Assembly: GCA_016287245.1 (NCBI GenBank)
Contig: JAEEWG010000008.1
Location: 50,482-114,481, forward strand
From: Clostridia bacterium
GTDB taxonomy: Bacteria > Bacillota > Clostridia > Saccharofermentanales > Saccharofermentanaceae
DNA: 64,000 bases
Direction of reading: 5' to 3'
The notes under the pieces were generated by a model that saw only the letters and a program-made list of their open reading frames with translations, made no database searches and was not told where the DNA came from. The position numbers and the translations under genes were made by a program. This document shows, piece after piece, positions 8,199 to 16,261 of the stretch; within the stretch, counting starts at the first letter, position 1, and each line of letters starts with the position of its first letter.

Positions 8199-8299
8199 CA
8201 ACGATTCGATAAACTATTTACAGTCGATAAATTTGAAGGTCATCTCTATTCAACATCAGGCCGTTTCGCTATTCAAGATTATTCTTCTGACAATTGATT

Positions 8300-8533
8300 T
8301 CAATCCTGCACCTTTTGTCGAAATCTGTTTGCATTTCTCTTTTTGAAAAGATCCCTTCCTTCGCGCATTTCGTATTTCTGTTCCATCCATAAAAGAAGCG
8401 CCGAGGATCGTTTTTCCGCGGCGCTTCGATCAATACCTGTTGATACTTCTGCAAGCACGAAAGTGGTAGCGATAAAGATGCTTGCTGCGAGGTTTTCGGG
8501 GAGTGCGTCGATAACATCAAAAAGGGGAGTTCG
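8300..8533 (-). pseudogene. Decayed reading frame of unknown family behind a strong promoter
   Basis: A 77-codon open frame without a usable start. It reads VIDALPENLAASIF, FVLAEVSTGIDRSA, LLLWMEQKYEMREG and so on to TGA at 8302-8300, with codon use like the neighbours. Its upstream end is a stop. The preceding coding-like segments, VVSFTDDELPF and LSEVFRFIA, lie in the other two minus-strand frames, so at least two frameshifts would be needed to join them. This looks like a gene broken by small indels. The hairpin at 8393-8427, inside the frame, resembles a terminator, so a small RNA is an alternative. I do not recognise the protein. Confidence 0.4.
8393..8427 (-). terminator. Possible terminator inside the decayed frame
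   Basis: The minus strand reads GAAGCGCCG, a 13-base loop, CGGCGCTTC and then TTTTATGG. The stem is 9 bp and G+C rich. It could end a transcript of roughly 220 nt from the promoter at 8629-8657, or it may be a coincidence of codons. Confidence 0.35.
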
Positions 8534-8603
8534 TCATCTGTAAAGGAAACTACGCAATAAATCTAAAAACCTCACTCAGGTATAATATCAAGGAACACAA
8601 ACT

Positions 8604-8621
8604 AGTTAGCGTATGCTAACT
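8604..8621. promoter_or_regulatory. Operator-like palindrome AGTTAGC-N4-GCTAACT
   Basis: A perfect 7+7 inverted repeat with a 4-base centre lies immediately downstream of a consensus -10 box, so it covers the likely transcription start. The TTAGC...GCTAA pattern resembles sites of DtxR/MntR-type metalloregulators. That match is from memory of the family and was not tested. Confidence 0.6.
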
Positions 8622-8628
8622 GTTTAGA

Positions 8629-8657
8629 ATAATAACAGAGCCATTATCTCTTGTCAA
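8629..8657 (-). promoter_or_regulatory. Strong sigma-A promoter reading into the decayed gene
   Basis: The minus strand shows a consensus -35 TTGACA (8657-8652), a 17-bp spacer and -10 TATTAT (8634-8629). Its start point falls at the palindrome at 8604-8621. No intact gene follows in this direction before the terminator at 8164-8198. Confidence 0.65.
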
Positions 8658-8731
8658 CAGTATTTCTCTCGGAATCTGACAATCCGCTTATTTCCGCACG
8701 ATCTGCCGGTCTTCATAAAAAGAACGGCATC

Positions 8732-9961
8732 TCAGATGTAGTCGATGAACACCTGATTGGCGAGATCTACGCCCTTTTCCGTCAGGCGGTACACACCGTC
8801 TTCATGGACGACAAGACCCGCGCTGATCTCCTTTTGTAATTCCTCTTCAAAAGACCTCTCCACTTTCTCGCCGAATCTCCGCTCATATATATCTTCTACA
8901 ACGCCGATTCTTGTTCGGAATCCGAGCATCATATACTCTTTCTTCTTCTCTTCTTCCGAAAGCGTTTCTTCCGGAAAAAGGACATCCTTTCTGTCCACTT
9001 CTTCTCTGCTCAAAGATGCGATGTAGGTATCAAGATCTTCCACGTGGCGGCCGCGCTCGTTCCCGATATAATAATGCGCACCCACCCCGAAAGCATAGTA
9101 CGGCTCCGCCTTCCAGTACATGGAGTTGTGACGGCTCTCATACCCCTCCCTGGCCATGTTGCTGATCTCATAATGGATAAAGCCGTTTTTCTTAAGCCTT
9201 GACGTCACGTAGTGATACATCTTCCTGTCTTCTTCCTGAGTGACGAACTTTTCGATATCGCCGCCGTAGCGGTCATACAGGGGCGTTCCTTCCTCGAGGA
9301 TCAGCGAATAAAGAGAGATATGCGGGATCTCCTGAAAAAGAAGATAATCCAGTGTCTCTTTTACGCTTTCCAAGGTCTGCCCGGGGATCCCGAGCATCAT
9401 GTCGCAGGAGATGTTTATAAAGCCCGCCGCCTTTGCTTCGGAAATCACTTTCTTTGCAGAGGAACTGTCGTGGATCCTCGAAAGCTCTTTTAAGACTTTA
9501 TCATCCAGGCTCTGCACCCCGATCGAAAGCCGGTTCACCCCGGCTGCGAAAAATGAAGAAAGTTTTTCTTCATTTACAGTTCCGGGATTGACTTCGAGCG
9601 TGATCTCACAGCCCTCCGTAATGCCGAATTCTTCGCGCAAAGCACCGATCACTTTTTCTATCTGCGCAGCGGAAAGAAGCGATGGCGTGCCGCCACCGAA
9701 ATAGATGGTCCGAAGAGCACATCCGCCGTCCCCGCGCGCCTGCGAGGAATCGCTGCCCCCGCTTTTGCATTCAGTTTTTGCATCTGCGGCCCGCGCGGAC
9801 GAAAACCACGATGGCGTCAGGCGGATCTCTTTACATAATGCTTCCACATATTCCCCCGCCCGCTCAAGGCACGAAGGAAAGGAAAGAAAGTCGCAGTATG
9901 CGCATTTTTTCACACAGAACGGAATATGGATATATGCGGAAGATGGGGACATCTCAGGCAT
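8732..9961 (-). CDS. hemW: Radical SAM protein HemW (coproporphyrinogen III oxidase-like)
   Basis: HemW is a radical-SAM heme-binding chaperone, formerly annotated as oxygen-independent coproporphyrinogen oxidase. The 409-residue protein begins SSAYIHIPFCVKKCAYCDF, with the CxxxCxxC cluster that binds [4Fe-4S]. It also has IYFGGGTPSLL (SAM-binding GGGTP) and VNRLSIGVQSLDDKVLKELSRIH, typical of the family. The ATG at 9961 overlaps the stop of the preceding gene by 8 bp, so translation is probably coupled. A GTG seven codons upstream is possible but less likely. A large insertion near residues 60-85 (Ala/Ser/Gly rich) makes this copy slightly long. Confidence 0.9.
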   Translation of the reverse strand: MPEMSPSSAYIHIPFCVKKCAYCDFLSFPSCLERAGEYVEALCKEIRLTPSWFSSARAADAKTECKSGGSDSSQARGDGGCALRTIYFGGGTPSLLSAAQIEKVIGALREEFGITEGCEITLEVNPGTVNEEKLSSFFAAGVNRLSIGVQSLDDKVLKELSRIHDSSSAKKVISEAKAAGFINISCDMMLGIPGQTLESVKETLDYLLFQEIPHISLYSLILEEGTPLYDRYGGDIEKFVTQEEDRKMYHYVTSRLKKNGFIHYEISNMAREGYESRHNSMYWKAEPYYAFGVGAHYYIGNERGRHVEDLDTYIASLSREEVDRKDVLFPEETLSEEEKKKEYMMLGFRTRIGVVEDIYERRFGEKVERSFEEELQKEISAGLVVHEDGVYRLTEKGVDLANQVFIDYI

Positions 9962-10622
9962 GAAGCACCTGCCTGACCGCACCGCTCAGAGCTAGTTCAA
10001 ATTTCTTAAAGCTGGGAGAGATGTTGTTCTCGGGAAGCATGTACTTCGAGATCTTCTCGGCCCAGGTCGCCTTATACTGCCCGATGGCGGGGTACCCGAT
10101 CTTCTTGATACGCGGAGACTGATCTTTTAAGATCGCATCACAGAGCACCTCCCAGGTGCCGCAGATGCTGTCCTGCTCATATCCGTCGAGCACTTCCATA
10201 TCCGCTTCCGGATATGCCATCAGAAGCGCGTTTTTATCAGCCAGCATCCAGCTCTCCATCTCCTCGACGGAGATCGCGATGACGGTCGGAAGGTCGCGCG
10301 CATAGCGGCGGCACGTATCTTTCAGGCGATTCATTAGTTCTTCCGGGTCATGGTCATCGGAATCGATGCATACGATAACGATCGTCTCCGTGCCGGAAAA
10401 GACCTTTTCATAGGCACGCAGTTTCGCCGGCAGAAGCTCTAAGAGCCCTGCGGAGAAGGGATCGGGCTTATTGTCCGGATGGTCGGGCCAGTACCCGCAT
10501 CCTCTGTGGGGGCGCAGGTAGCTCACAAAGTCCTGTGTATATTGTTTGATGATGCAGTTCGTCAGGCGCTTTAGTACCACGCCGCCCGATCTGTCCTCAC
10601 TTAAGATCTCTACTCGTACCAA
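9954..10622 (-). CDS. TOPRIM-like DUF4276-type protein, partner of an AAA ATPase
   Basis: A 222-residue protein with a TOPRIM-like pattern: an acidic residue after the first strand (Glu9 in VEILSEDRSGG), then IVIVCIDSDDHD with the DxDD cluster (Asp87, Asp89, Asp90), then AISVEEMESWMLADK, typical of DUF4276 proteins. TOPRIM domains use such acids to bind metal for nucleic-acid cleavage. It starts 14 bp after the ATPase gene and overlaps hemW by 8 bp. Paired ATPase/TOPRIM genes occur in phage-defence systems (OLD-like, PARIS, Gabija). A nuclease effector role is inferred from that context only. Confidence 0.65.
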   Translation of the reverse strand: MVRVEILSEDRSGGVVLKRLTNCIIKQYTQDFVSYLRPHRGCGYWPDHPDNKPDPFSAGLLELLPAKLRAYEKVFSGTETIVIVCIDSDDHDPEELMNRLKDTCRRYARDLPTVIAISVEEMESWMLADKNALLMAYPEADMEVLDGYEQDSICGTWEVLCDAILKDQSPRIKKIGYPAIGQYKATWAEKISKYMLPENNISPSFKKFELALSGAVRQVLHA

Positions 10623-10636
10623 GGATGTCTTTCCTT

Positions 10637-11827
10637 TCAGTCGTCAAAATGTCCGGCATACCAGATCGCGCCCATGCCAACGCCCTGATCGTACAGTTCC
10701 TGCACGATCGGGATCGAACCTGCGCAGCGGATATCGATCTGGTCTTCCCAGGTGTCTTCGCCTCGGCTGAACACCCATATCTCCGAAGGAGACAGATTCT
10801 CTAAGATGTACGGATTATGTGTCGTAAAGATGATCTGGCAGCCCGGGCAGCGGATCGAATAATTCCGCATCTCGGTCGCCAGGATATCGAGCATATCGTG
10901 ATAGAGCCCTTCGTCCGGGGACTCGATGAGGATCAACGGCTTAGGATCCGGATCCGAGAACAAAAGCAGGAACAAAGCCAGCATATCCGGCTTTTTAAAG
11001 TGTTTTAATACCGCTTCCTCATTCTTCTCGCGAAGGCCCGGGATCGCCTCGAAAAGACGGCTCATGATCATCTTATACACGCCCGGCTTTTCGGCCTTCA
11101 GGTAATGAAGGACATTTCTGGCATTCGAGCCGTCGCTGTTCAAGTGCTTATGCCCGCCCGGCGCAACATCCTCGGGGATCTGGAACGTCTGGTCTTTTCT
11201 AAATCCCACGAAGAACCAGCGGAGGATCTCTCTATATGTGCGGTTGGTGTAGTAGAACTGCTTCATGGCGCCGTAGGCATGGAGCGCGGACGTCTGCGAA
11301 TCGTTCATCTCGCCGTCCATCTTCTCGCCCTTAAAGAGCACGAAGCCCTTACCCTGCTGAAAACTGAGGATCGCCTTCGGCTCTTCCATATCCTCGCGCC
11401 AGAGTGTTAATACCTCTTCTTCGAAATGCGGCTTTCCGTGGACATTGCTGCCGATCACGAGCCGGTACTCGCAGTAAGTCTGCTTCTTATCCTCTTCCTT
11501 GAAAAGAAAACACAGCGTCGCGATGACCGGCTGGTCCTTCTCAAGAAGAAGATTTGCAAAGCCCTTTCTCCCCGATTCTGTCGATGCTGAAGCCGGTCCC
11601 TTGATGACGGCGCCCTGCACGAAGGACAAAAACGAGAAGAACATCGTCTTTCCCGAGTGGTTTCGGCCGATCAGGGCCTCGATGCCGTTCAGAGGATGCG
11701 GCACATCGAGTCCGGCCTGTAAAGCAAGAGATGACTGCCCGGGAGTCTTCCGGATGTCGTCCAGAAGCGCGCCAATGCAGTCATCTTTAAATAATCCAAA
11801 ATTCTGTATACGAATTCCCAGTAACAT
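10637..11827 (-). CDS. AAA/ABC-type ATPase (OLD/RloA-like), probable defence protein
   Basis: A 396-residue ATPase; the ATG at 11827 follows GGTGA and gives the usual MLLGIRIQNFGLF N-terminus of recombination-type ATPases. Walker A is IGRNHSGKT (residues 53-61). The Walker B/D-loop region is LILIESPDEGLYHD (about 298-311), and the switch His lies in IIFTTHNPYILENLSP (about 332-347). The middle (80-280) is variable, as in AAA15/AAA21 proteins. Unlike OLD proteins it has no fused TOPRIM domain. That function seems to be supplied by the next gene, 14 bp downstream. The target and trigger are unknown. Confidence 0.75.
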   Translation of the reverse strand: MLLGIRIQNFGLFKDDCIGALLDDIRKTPGQSSLALQAGLDVPHPLNGIEALIGRNHSGKTMFFSFLSFVQGAVIKGPASASTESGRKGFANLLLEKDQPVIATLCFLFKEEDKKQTYCEYRLVIGSNVHGKPHFEEEVLTLWREDMEEPKAILSFQQGKGFVLFKGEKMDGEMNDSQTSALHAYGAMKQFYYTNRTYREILRWFFVGFRKDQTFQIPEDVAPGGHKHLNSDGSNARNVLHYLKAEKPGVYKMIMSRLFEAIPGLREKNEEAVLKHFKKPDMLALFLLLFSDPDPKPLILIESPDEGLYHDMLDILATEMRNYSIRCPGCQIIFTTHNPYILENLSPSEIWVFSRGEDTWEDQIDIRCAGSIPIVQELYDQGVGMGAIWYAGHFDD

Positions 11828-11914
11828 CTTTTCACCGCCATTTCTCAATCAAAAGGCCTTCCTGCCTTTTTCCTATCGAAAAGATCTTTTCCCGCGGCAG
11901 GACTATAGTTACTG

Positions 11915-12388
11915 TTATTTTAACTCTTTCTTGTCCTTTTGGATACGTACCAGGATATCCGTCAGTTCATTTTCGAGTTCTGTCAGTCTCTTTCTCGCAT
12001 AATCGATCGAACGTGTGTAGATCAGTTCGGACTGCTGGTTCGCCTCGGTCAGGATCCTCTCGCTCTGCTCTTTGGCAAGGAGCGTGACCTGATGCTCGTC
12101 GATCATGATGGCCTGGCGCTGCTCGGACTCACGAAGGATACCCTCCGCTTTCTGTCTGGCAGAAGCGATCACCTGGTGCTGACGATCCACGATCCACTTG
12201 GCCTGCTGAACTTCCGACGGGAAGCTGGCACGGATCTGCTTGATCCAGTAAAGCACATCGGCGCGGTCAACGATACAGTTGTCCGAAAACGGCACGCCCT
12301 TGGCCTGCTCGATCGTGGCCTGAAGCTGGTCTAAAAGTTCATAAAGATCCTTATCTGATGTTCTCACATTTCCATTTGCATCCGGCAT
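11915..12388 (-). CDS. Coiled-coil protein of unknown function next to coaD
   Basis: A soluble 157-residue protein, almost wholly helical, with long heptad-like stretches from about residue 60 to the end (VQQAKWIVDRQHQVIASARQ, then TLLAKEQSERILTEANQQSE). This resembles the b subunit of ATP synthase or DivIVA-type coiled coils but has no membrane segment. A small N-terminal region carries SDNCIVDRADVLYWIKQI. It is 17 bp downstream of coaD and co-directional. Possible roles in division or scaffolding are guesses. An 87-bp gap separates it from the ATPase gene. Confidence 0.7.
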   Translation of the reverse strand: MPDANGNVRTSDKDLYELLDQLQATIEQAKGVPFSDNCIVDRADVLYWIKQIRASFPSEVQQAKWIVDRQHQVIASARQKAEGILRESEQRQAIMIDEHQVTLLAKEQSERILTEANQQSELIYTRSIDYARKRLTELENELTDILVRIQKDKKELK

Positions 12389-12405
12389 AGGAAAAACCTC
12401 CCTTA

Positions 12406-12900
12406 TTACATATCCTGCTGCTTATGAAACAGCTTTTGTTTTACCATTTCTTCGATCTCCGGCACGCACATGCGGGAGATGTCGCCGCCATAGTAGGCGA
12501 CTTCCTTTATAATGGACGAACTGGTGAAAGCCAGATCCGCGCGGCAAGGCAGGAAGATGACCTGATACTCCGGGAACATCAGTGTGTTGGCCGCATTCAT
12601 CTCCGCCTCGTAGCGGAAATCGGACTCGCTTCGAAGTCCTCTGACTACGGCAGATGCGCCGAGCTCACGATATACATCGACGAGCAGGGATTCTCTGGAG
12701 ATCACTTCAATATTGGGAACATCGCGAAGGCAGATCTTCGCCATCTCGACGCGTTCTTCTACGGTAAACATGGATTTCTTTGCGCGATTGATCATGACCG
12801 CCACGACGAGCTTGTCGCAGAGACGCGACGCACGCTTGGCAATATCGATATGACCCAGTGAGAACGGGTCAAAACTTCCCGGAAAAATGAACGTTTTCAA
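12406..12900 (-). CDS. coaD: Phosphopantetheine adenylyltransferase
   Basis: CoaD makes dephospho-CoA from 4'-phosphopantetheine and ATP. The 164-residue protein begins TFIFPGSFDPFSLGHIDIAK, with the T/HxGH nucleotidyltransferase signature (here SLGH). It also has VVRGLRSESDFRYEAEMNAAN and LAFTSSSIIKEVAYYGGDIS, the ISSS-type ATP loop. It lies 12 bp after rsmD, the usual rsmD-coaD arrangement. Confidence 0.96.
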   Translation of the reverse strand: MKTFIFPGSFDPFSLGHIDIAKRASRLCDKLVVAVMINRAKKSMFTVEERVEMAKICLRDVPNIEVISRESLLVDVYRELGASAVVRGLRSESDFRYEAEMNAANTLMFPEYQVIFLPCRADLAFTSSSIIKEVAYYGGDISRMCVPEIEEMVKQKLFHKQQDM

Positions 12901-12912
12901 GACGATCTCTCC

Positions 12913-13488
12913 TTACTCGCACATAGTTTCTGATTCTAAGAAGAATGTTACCAAAGTTGACCCGTACTTACAACTCTTAATACATGTCATATTGGTTACA
13001 ATCTCTTGTATTTGCGCATCTGCGTCGGATTCGACGATGAAAATCCCGCCCTCCCGCAGAAGATCATATTCCGCAATGAGTTCAGATACTGTTTTGGCAA
13101 AAGATCCGGCCATTGCGTACGGCGGATCCATGAAGATAATATCGAAGCTCTCGCCCTTTTTCCCTAAAAGCTTAAGCGCCTCGGCAAATGCCATCTTCAT
13201 GGGGCGCGCCTGCTCCGTAAGATGGGTCTTTTGAAGATTTCTGCTTATGACCTGCTGGCTTTTGCCCGCCTGATCGATCAGGACGGCTTTTTCCGCCCCG
13301 CGCGAAAGCGCCTCGATCGCCATTTGCCCGGTCCCTGAGAAGATATCGAGGAATGTACTGTCCGGCACTCTCATCTGGATGCTCGAAAAGATCGCTTCCT
13401 TGACCTTATCGGTCGTCGGACGCGTAGCCTCCCCTTTCGGCGCCTCCAGCACCGTTCCTTTACATTTTCCGGCAACTACCCTCGGCAT
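12913..13488 (-). CDS. rsmD: 16S rRNA (guanine(966)-N2)-methyltransferase
   Basis: RsmD methylates G966 of 16S rRNA in the small subunit. The 191-residue protein has the N-terminal RVVAGKCKGTVLEAPKG, RPTTDKVKEAIFSSIQ, the SAM-binding FLDIFSGTGQMAIEALSRGA and the amino-methyltransferase box IIFMDPPYAMA (DPPY). It follows recG by 9 bp and precedes coaD. Confidence 0.95.
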   Translation of the reverse strand: MPRVVAGKCKGTVLEAPKGEATRPTTDKVKEAIFSSIQMRVPDSTFLDIFSGTGQMAIEALSRGAEKAVLIDQAGKSQQVISRNLQKTHLTEQARPMKMAFAEALKLLGKKGESFDIIFMDPPYAMAGSFAKTVSELIAEYDLLREGGIFIVESDADAQIQEIVTNMTCIKSCKYGSTLVTFFLESETMCE

Positions 13489-13497
13489 ATGTCCTCC

Positions 13498-15621
13498 TTA
13501 TAAACTCGGCTTCTGCCAGGCCTCACCGAAGTGCGCATGGAAAGCCTCGAGCATAATGCGGCTCTCCGGCTTATTCAGTTTCGGATCGTCCTTGATCATC
13601 TTATCGATCGCCTTTTCGATCGGGATCAGACATCCTGCATCCCGGTAAAGATTGGCCATCTTGAGCTGCGGGATACCGTGCTGTTTTGTGCCGAAGAAAT
13701 CGCCGGTACCGCGAAGGAGCATATCTTTCTCCGCAAGTTCAAAACCATCGGTGGTATTACACATCATGTCGATACGTTCCTGCGCCACACCTTCGTATTT
13801 ATCGGTCTGCAGGATACATGCGGACTGCAATGCACCTCGTCCGATACGACCTCTGAGCTGATGCAGTGTGGAAAGACCGAATCTCTCGGCATTTCTGATC
13901 ACCATGAGCGTCGCGTTCGGGTTGTCGACACCTACCTCGATGACGGTCGTGGAAACGAGCACATCGATCTTCCTGTCGCCGAAATCCTTCATGACGGATT
14001 CTTTTTCCGAAGGCTTCATCCGGCCGTGAAGAAGGCCCACATGCATATCCGAAAGCGGCCCTCCGGAGAGCGTCTCATAGTACTTCACCGCTGATTCGAG
14101 GTCTGCCTTCATGGACATCGCGAGAGTTCCTTCCTCGTCCTCGTAGGCATCCTCCTGCAGTTCTTCGATCATGGGGCAGACGATATAGACCTGATGGCCC
14201 TTTTCGACCTCCTGACGGATCGTGGCGATGACTCTCCCTTCTTCGTCAAAAGAAGCCCGGATCGTCCGGATCGGCTGGCGGCCCTTCGGCATGCTCTTGA
14301 TGACCGACACGTCCATATCACCGAACAGAACGAGTCCCAGTGTTCTCGGGATCGGGGTCGCCGACATGACAAGCGTATGGATGCCGTGATCGGCCCGTTC
14401 TTCCGTTACCGATCTCTGTTTGACACCGAAACGGTGCTGTTCGTCGGTGACCATGAGCGCGAGATCCGGAAAAGCATTCTTTTCCGAAAGTACTGCATGG
14501 GTTCCGACCAGCATCTTTATCTCCCCGCGCGAAAGCTTCTCGCGGATCTCGTTTTTCTTTTTGGCCGGGGTGCTTCCGAGCATCAGCTCGATGCCGATGT
14601 CCGAAGATCCCAGAAATTTCTTAAATGTCTCGTAGTGCTGGGCCGCAAGGACCGCTGTCGGCGCCATGAAGACCGACTGGTACCCCGCGATTGCACAGGC
14701 CACCATGCTTAAGAAAGCCACGACCGTCTTACCGGATCCGACGTCGCCCTGTACGAGGCGGTTCATCGGACGTGATCCGGAGATATCCTTCAAGATATCG
14801 TGCGTAACACGGCTCTGGTCCTCTGTGAGGACGAAAGGAAGCCCCTTTACGATCTCCTGGAACTTCTCCATATCCTCTTTATTGCCGCGGACCGGATAAG
14901 ATGAGTGCAGATCCTTCTGCTCCTGCTTGTAGACCGACAGCGCGCCTCGAAGGAGGAAAAGCTCCTCGTAGATGAGATATTTTCTGGCGATCTCCACTTC
15001 CTCCATGCTCTCGGGTCGGTGGATCTTCTCATATGCATAGCGGATCGGACAGAGCTTCTCTTCTTTTCGAAAAAAGAGCGGCAGCACCTCAGAAAGAAGA
15101 GGCAGCGCACGGTCAAGGGCAACATTTACGATCGCGCGTATATGTCCCTGTTTCAGGCCTGACGTCAGCGGATACACAGGCAGGATCTGCGAGGTTTCTT
15201 CTTCGTCTTTCTGTCGCTGGTCGAAAACAGGATTAACTACCTGAAAAGAAAAACCGTCGCGCGTCACTTTTCCATGGAAAAAGTACTCTTCTCCGGCATG
15301 CATCTTCTCCGCAAGGTAAGGCTGGTTGAACCAAACGGCACGGATGCTGCAGGAGCCGTCGGAAAGGGTCGCGAAGATCGTCGTCTTCCCTTTGTGTCTG
15401 GATACTCTCGGTTCGTTGACGATGGTCGCAATAAACGACTGTTCCTTATCGTGCTCGAGTTTGAAAAGCGGAACACATTCCGACCAGTCTTCGTATCTTC
15501 TCGGGAAAAATGTCAGCAGGTCATAGACGCGGTAGATCCCGAGTTTTTCGAGCTGCTTGGCGCGTCGTTCTCCAACTTTCGGGAGAAACTGTACAGGGGT
15601 ATCGAGATTTATCTCTGCCAT
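13498..15621 (-). CDS. recG: ATP-dependent DNA helicase RecG
   Basis: RecG remodels stalled forks and branched DNA. The protein has 707 residues from the ATG at 15621 (MAEINLDTPVQFLPKVGERR), preceded by AAGGAT and 4 bp past the nth stop. The N-terminal wedge/OB domain carries TIFATLSDGSCSIRAVWFNQ. The helicase core has RLVQGDVGSGKTVVAFLS (Walker A), TDEQHRFG (DEQH box), VMSATPIPRT and, in domain 2, STTVIEVGVDNPNATLMVI and QLRGRIGRG. Length and motif order are normal. Confidence 0.96.
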   Translation of the reverse strand: MAEINLDTPVQFLPKVGERRAKQLEKLGIYRVYDLLTFFPRRYEDWSECVPLFKLEHDKEQSFIATIVNEPRVSRHKGKTTIFATLSDGSCSIRAVWFNQPYLAEKMHAGEEYFFHGKVTRDGFSFQVVNPVFDQRQKDEEETSQILPVYPLTSGLKQGHIRAIVNVALDRALPLLSEVLPLFFRKEEKLCPIRYAYEKIHRPESMEEVEIARKYLIYEELFLLRGALSVYKQEQKDLHSSYPVRGNKEDMEKFQEIVKGLPFVLTEDQSRVTHDILKDISGSRPMNRLVQGDVGSGKTVVAFLSMVACAIAGYQSVFMAPTAVLAAQHYETFKKFLGSSDIGIELMLGSTPAKKKNEIREKLSRGEIKMLVGTHAVLSEKNAFPDLALMVTDEQHRFGVKQRSVTEERADHGIHTLVMSATPIPRTLGLVLFGDMDVSVIKSMPKGRQPIRTIRASFDEEGRVIATIRQEVEKGHQVYIVCPMIEELQEDAYEDEEGTLAMSMKADLESAVKYYETLSGGPLSDMHVGLLHGRMKPSEKESVMKDFGDRKIDVLVSTTVIEVGVDNPNATLMVIRNAERFGLSTLHQLRGRIGRGALQSACILQTDKYEGVAQERIDMMCNTTDGFELAEKDMLLRGTGDFFGTKQHGIPQLKMANLYRDAGCLIPIEKAIDKMIKDDPKLNKPESRIMLEAFHAHFGEAWQKPSL

Positions 15622-15625
15622 ATCC

Positions 15626-16261
15626 TTACACCTTCTTTGCGGACGGACAGTATTCCGAAAGCGTGCATTCCCCGCACTTTGGTGATCTCGCAGTGCAGAC
15701 GGCACGACCATGGTCGACCATTCTGTGTCCGAACGGCGCCCACTCCTCCTTCGGGAGGATCTTCATGAGCTCCTTTTCGATCACAAGCGGATCTTTTCCG
15801 GAACTTAGACCCAGACGGCCGGACACGCGCATGCAGTGCGTATCGACGACCACGGCAGGTGTATCGAACATCTCGGAAACGATGAGATTGGCGACTTTTC
15901 TGCCGACGCCCGGAAAGCGCATCAGCTCGTCCTGCGTCCTCGGGACCTGCCCGGAAAAATCGTCACGCATCATTCTTGCGATCTCATAAAGATAGTGGGA
16001 TTTGGCGCGGAAGAAACCGCAGGGCTTGATGATCTCTGCGATCTTCTCTTCCCCCGCTTTCAGGAAATCCATATAGTCCGGGTACTTTTTAAAAAGCACC
16101 TTCGTCACTTCATTGACGCGCACATCGGTACACTGGGCAGACAGCACGGCCCTCACCACAAGGTGGAATACGTTATCGTCTATATCGAGGGTACACTCCG
16201 TCTGCGGATACAGTTCATGCAGACGCTGGAGGATCAGCTCCACGCGATCTTTCTTTCTCAT
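15626..16261 (-). CDS. nth: Endonuclease III
   Basis: A DNA glycosylase/AP lyase that removes oxidised pyrimidines. The 211-residue protein has the helix-hairpin-helix LMRFPGVGRKVANLI with the catalytic Lys, VVDTHCMRVSGRLGL with the catalytic Asp of VDTH, and the C-terminal [4Fe-4S] cluster CTARSPKCGECTLSEYC (C-x6-C-x2-C-x5-C). Its ATG overlaps the histidine kinase stop by 4 bp, and recG follows 4 bp later, linking repair genes to the two-component operon. Confidence 0.96.
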   Translation of the reverse strand: MRKKDRVELILQRLHELYPQTECTLDIDDNVFHLVVRAVLSAQCTDVRVNEVTKVLFKKYPDYMDFLKAGEEKIAEIIKPCGFFRAKSHYLYEIARMMRDDFSGQVPRTQDELMRFPGVGRKVANLIVSEMFDTPAVVVDTHCMRVSGRLGLSSGKDPLVIEKELMKILPKEEWAPFGHRMVDHGRAVCTARSPKCGECTLSEYCPSAKKV

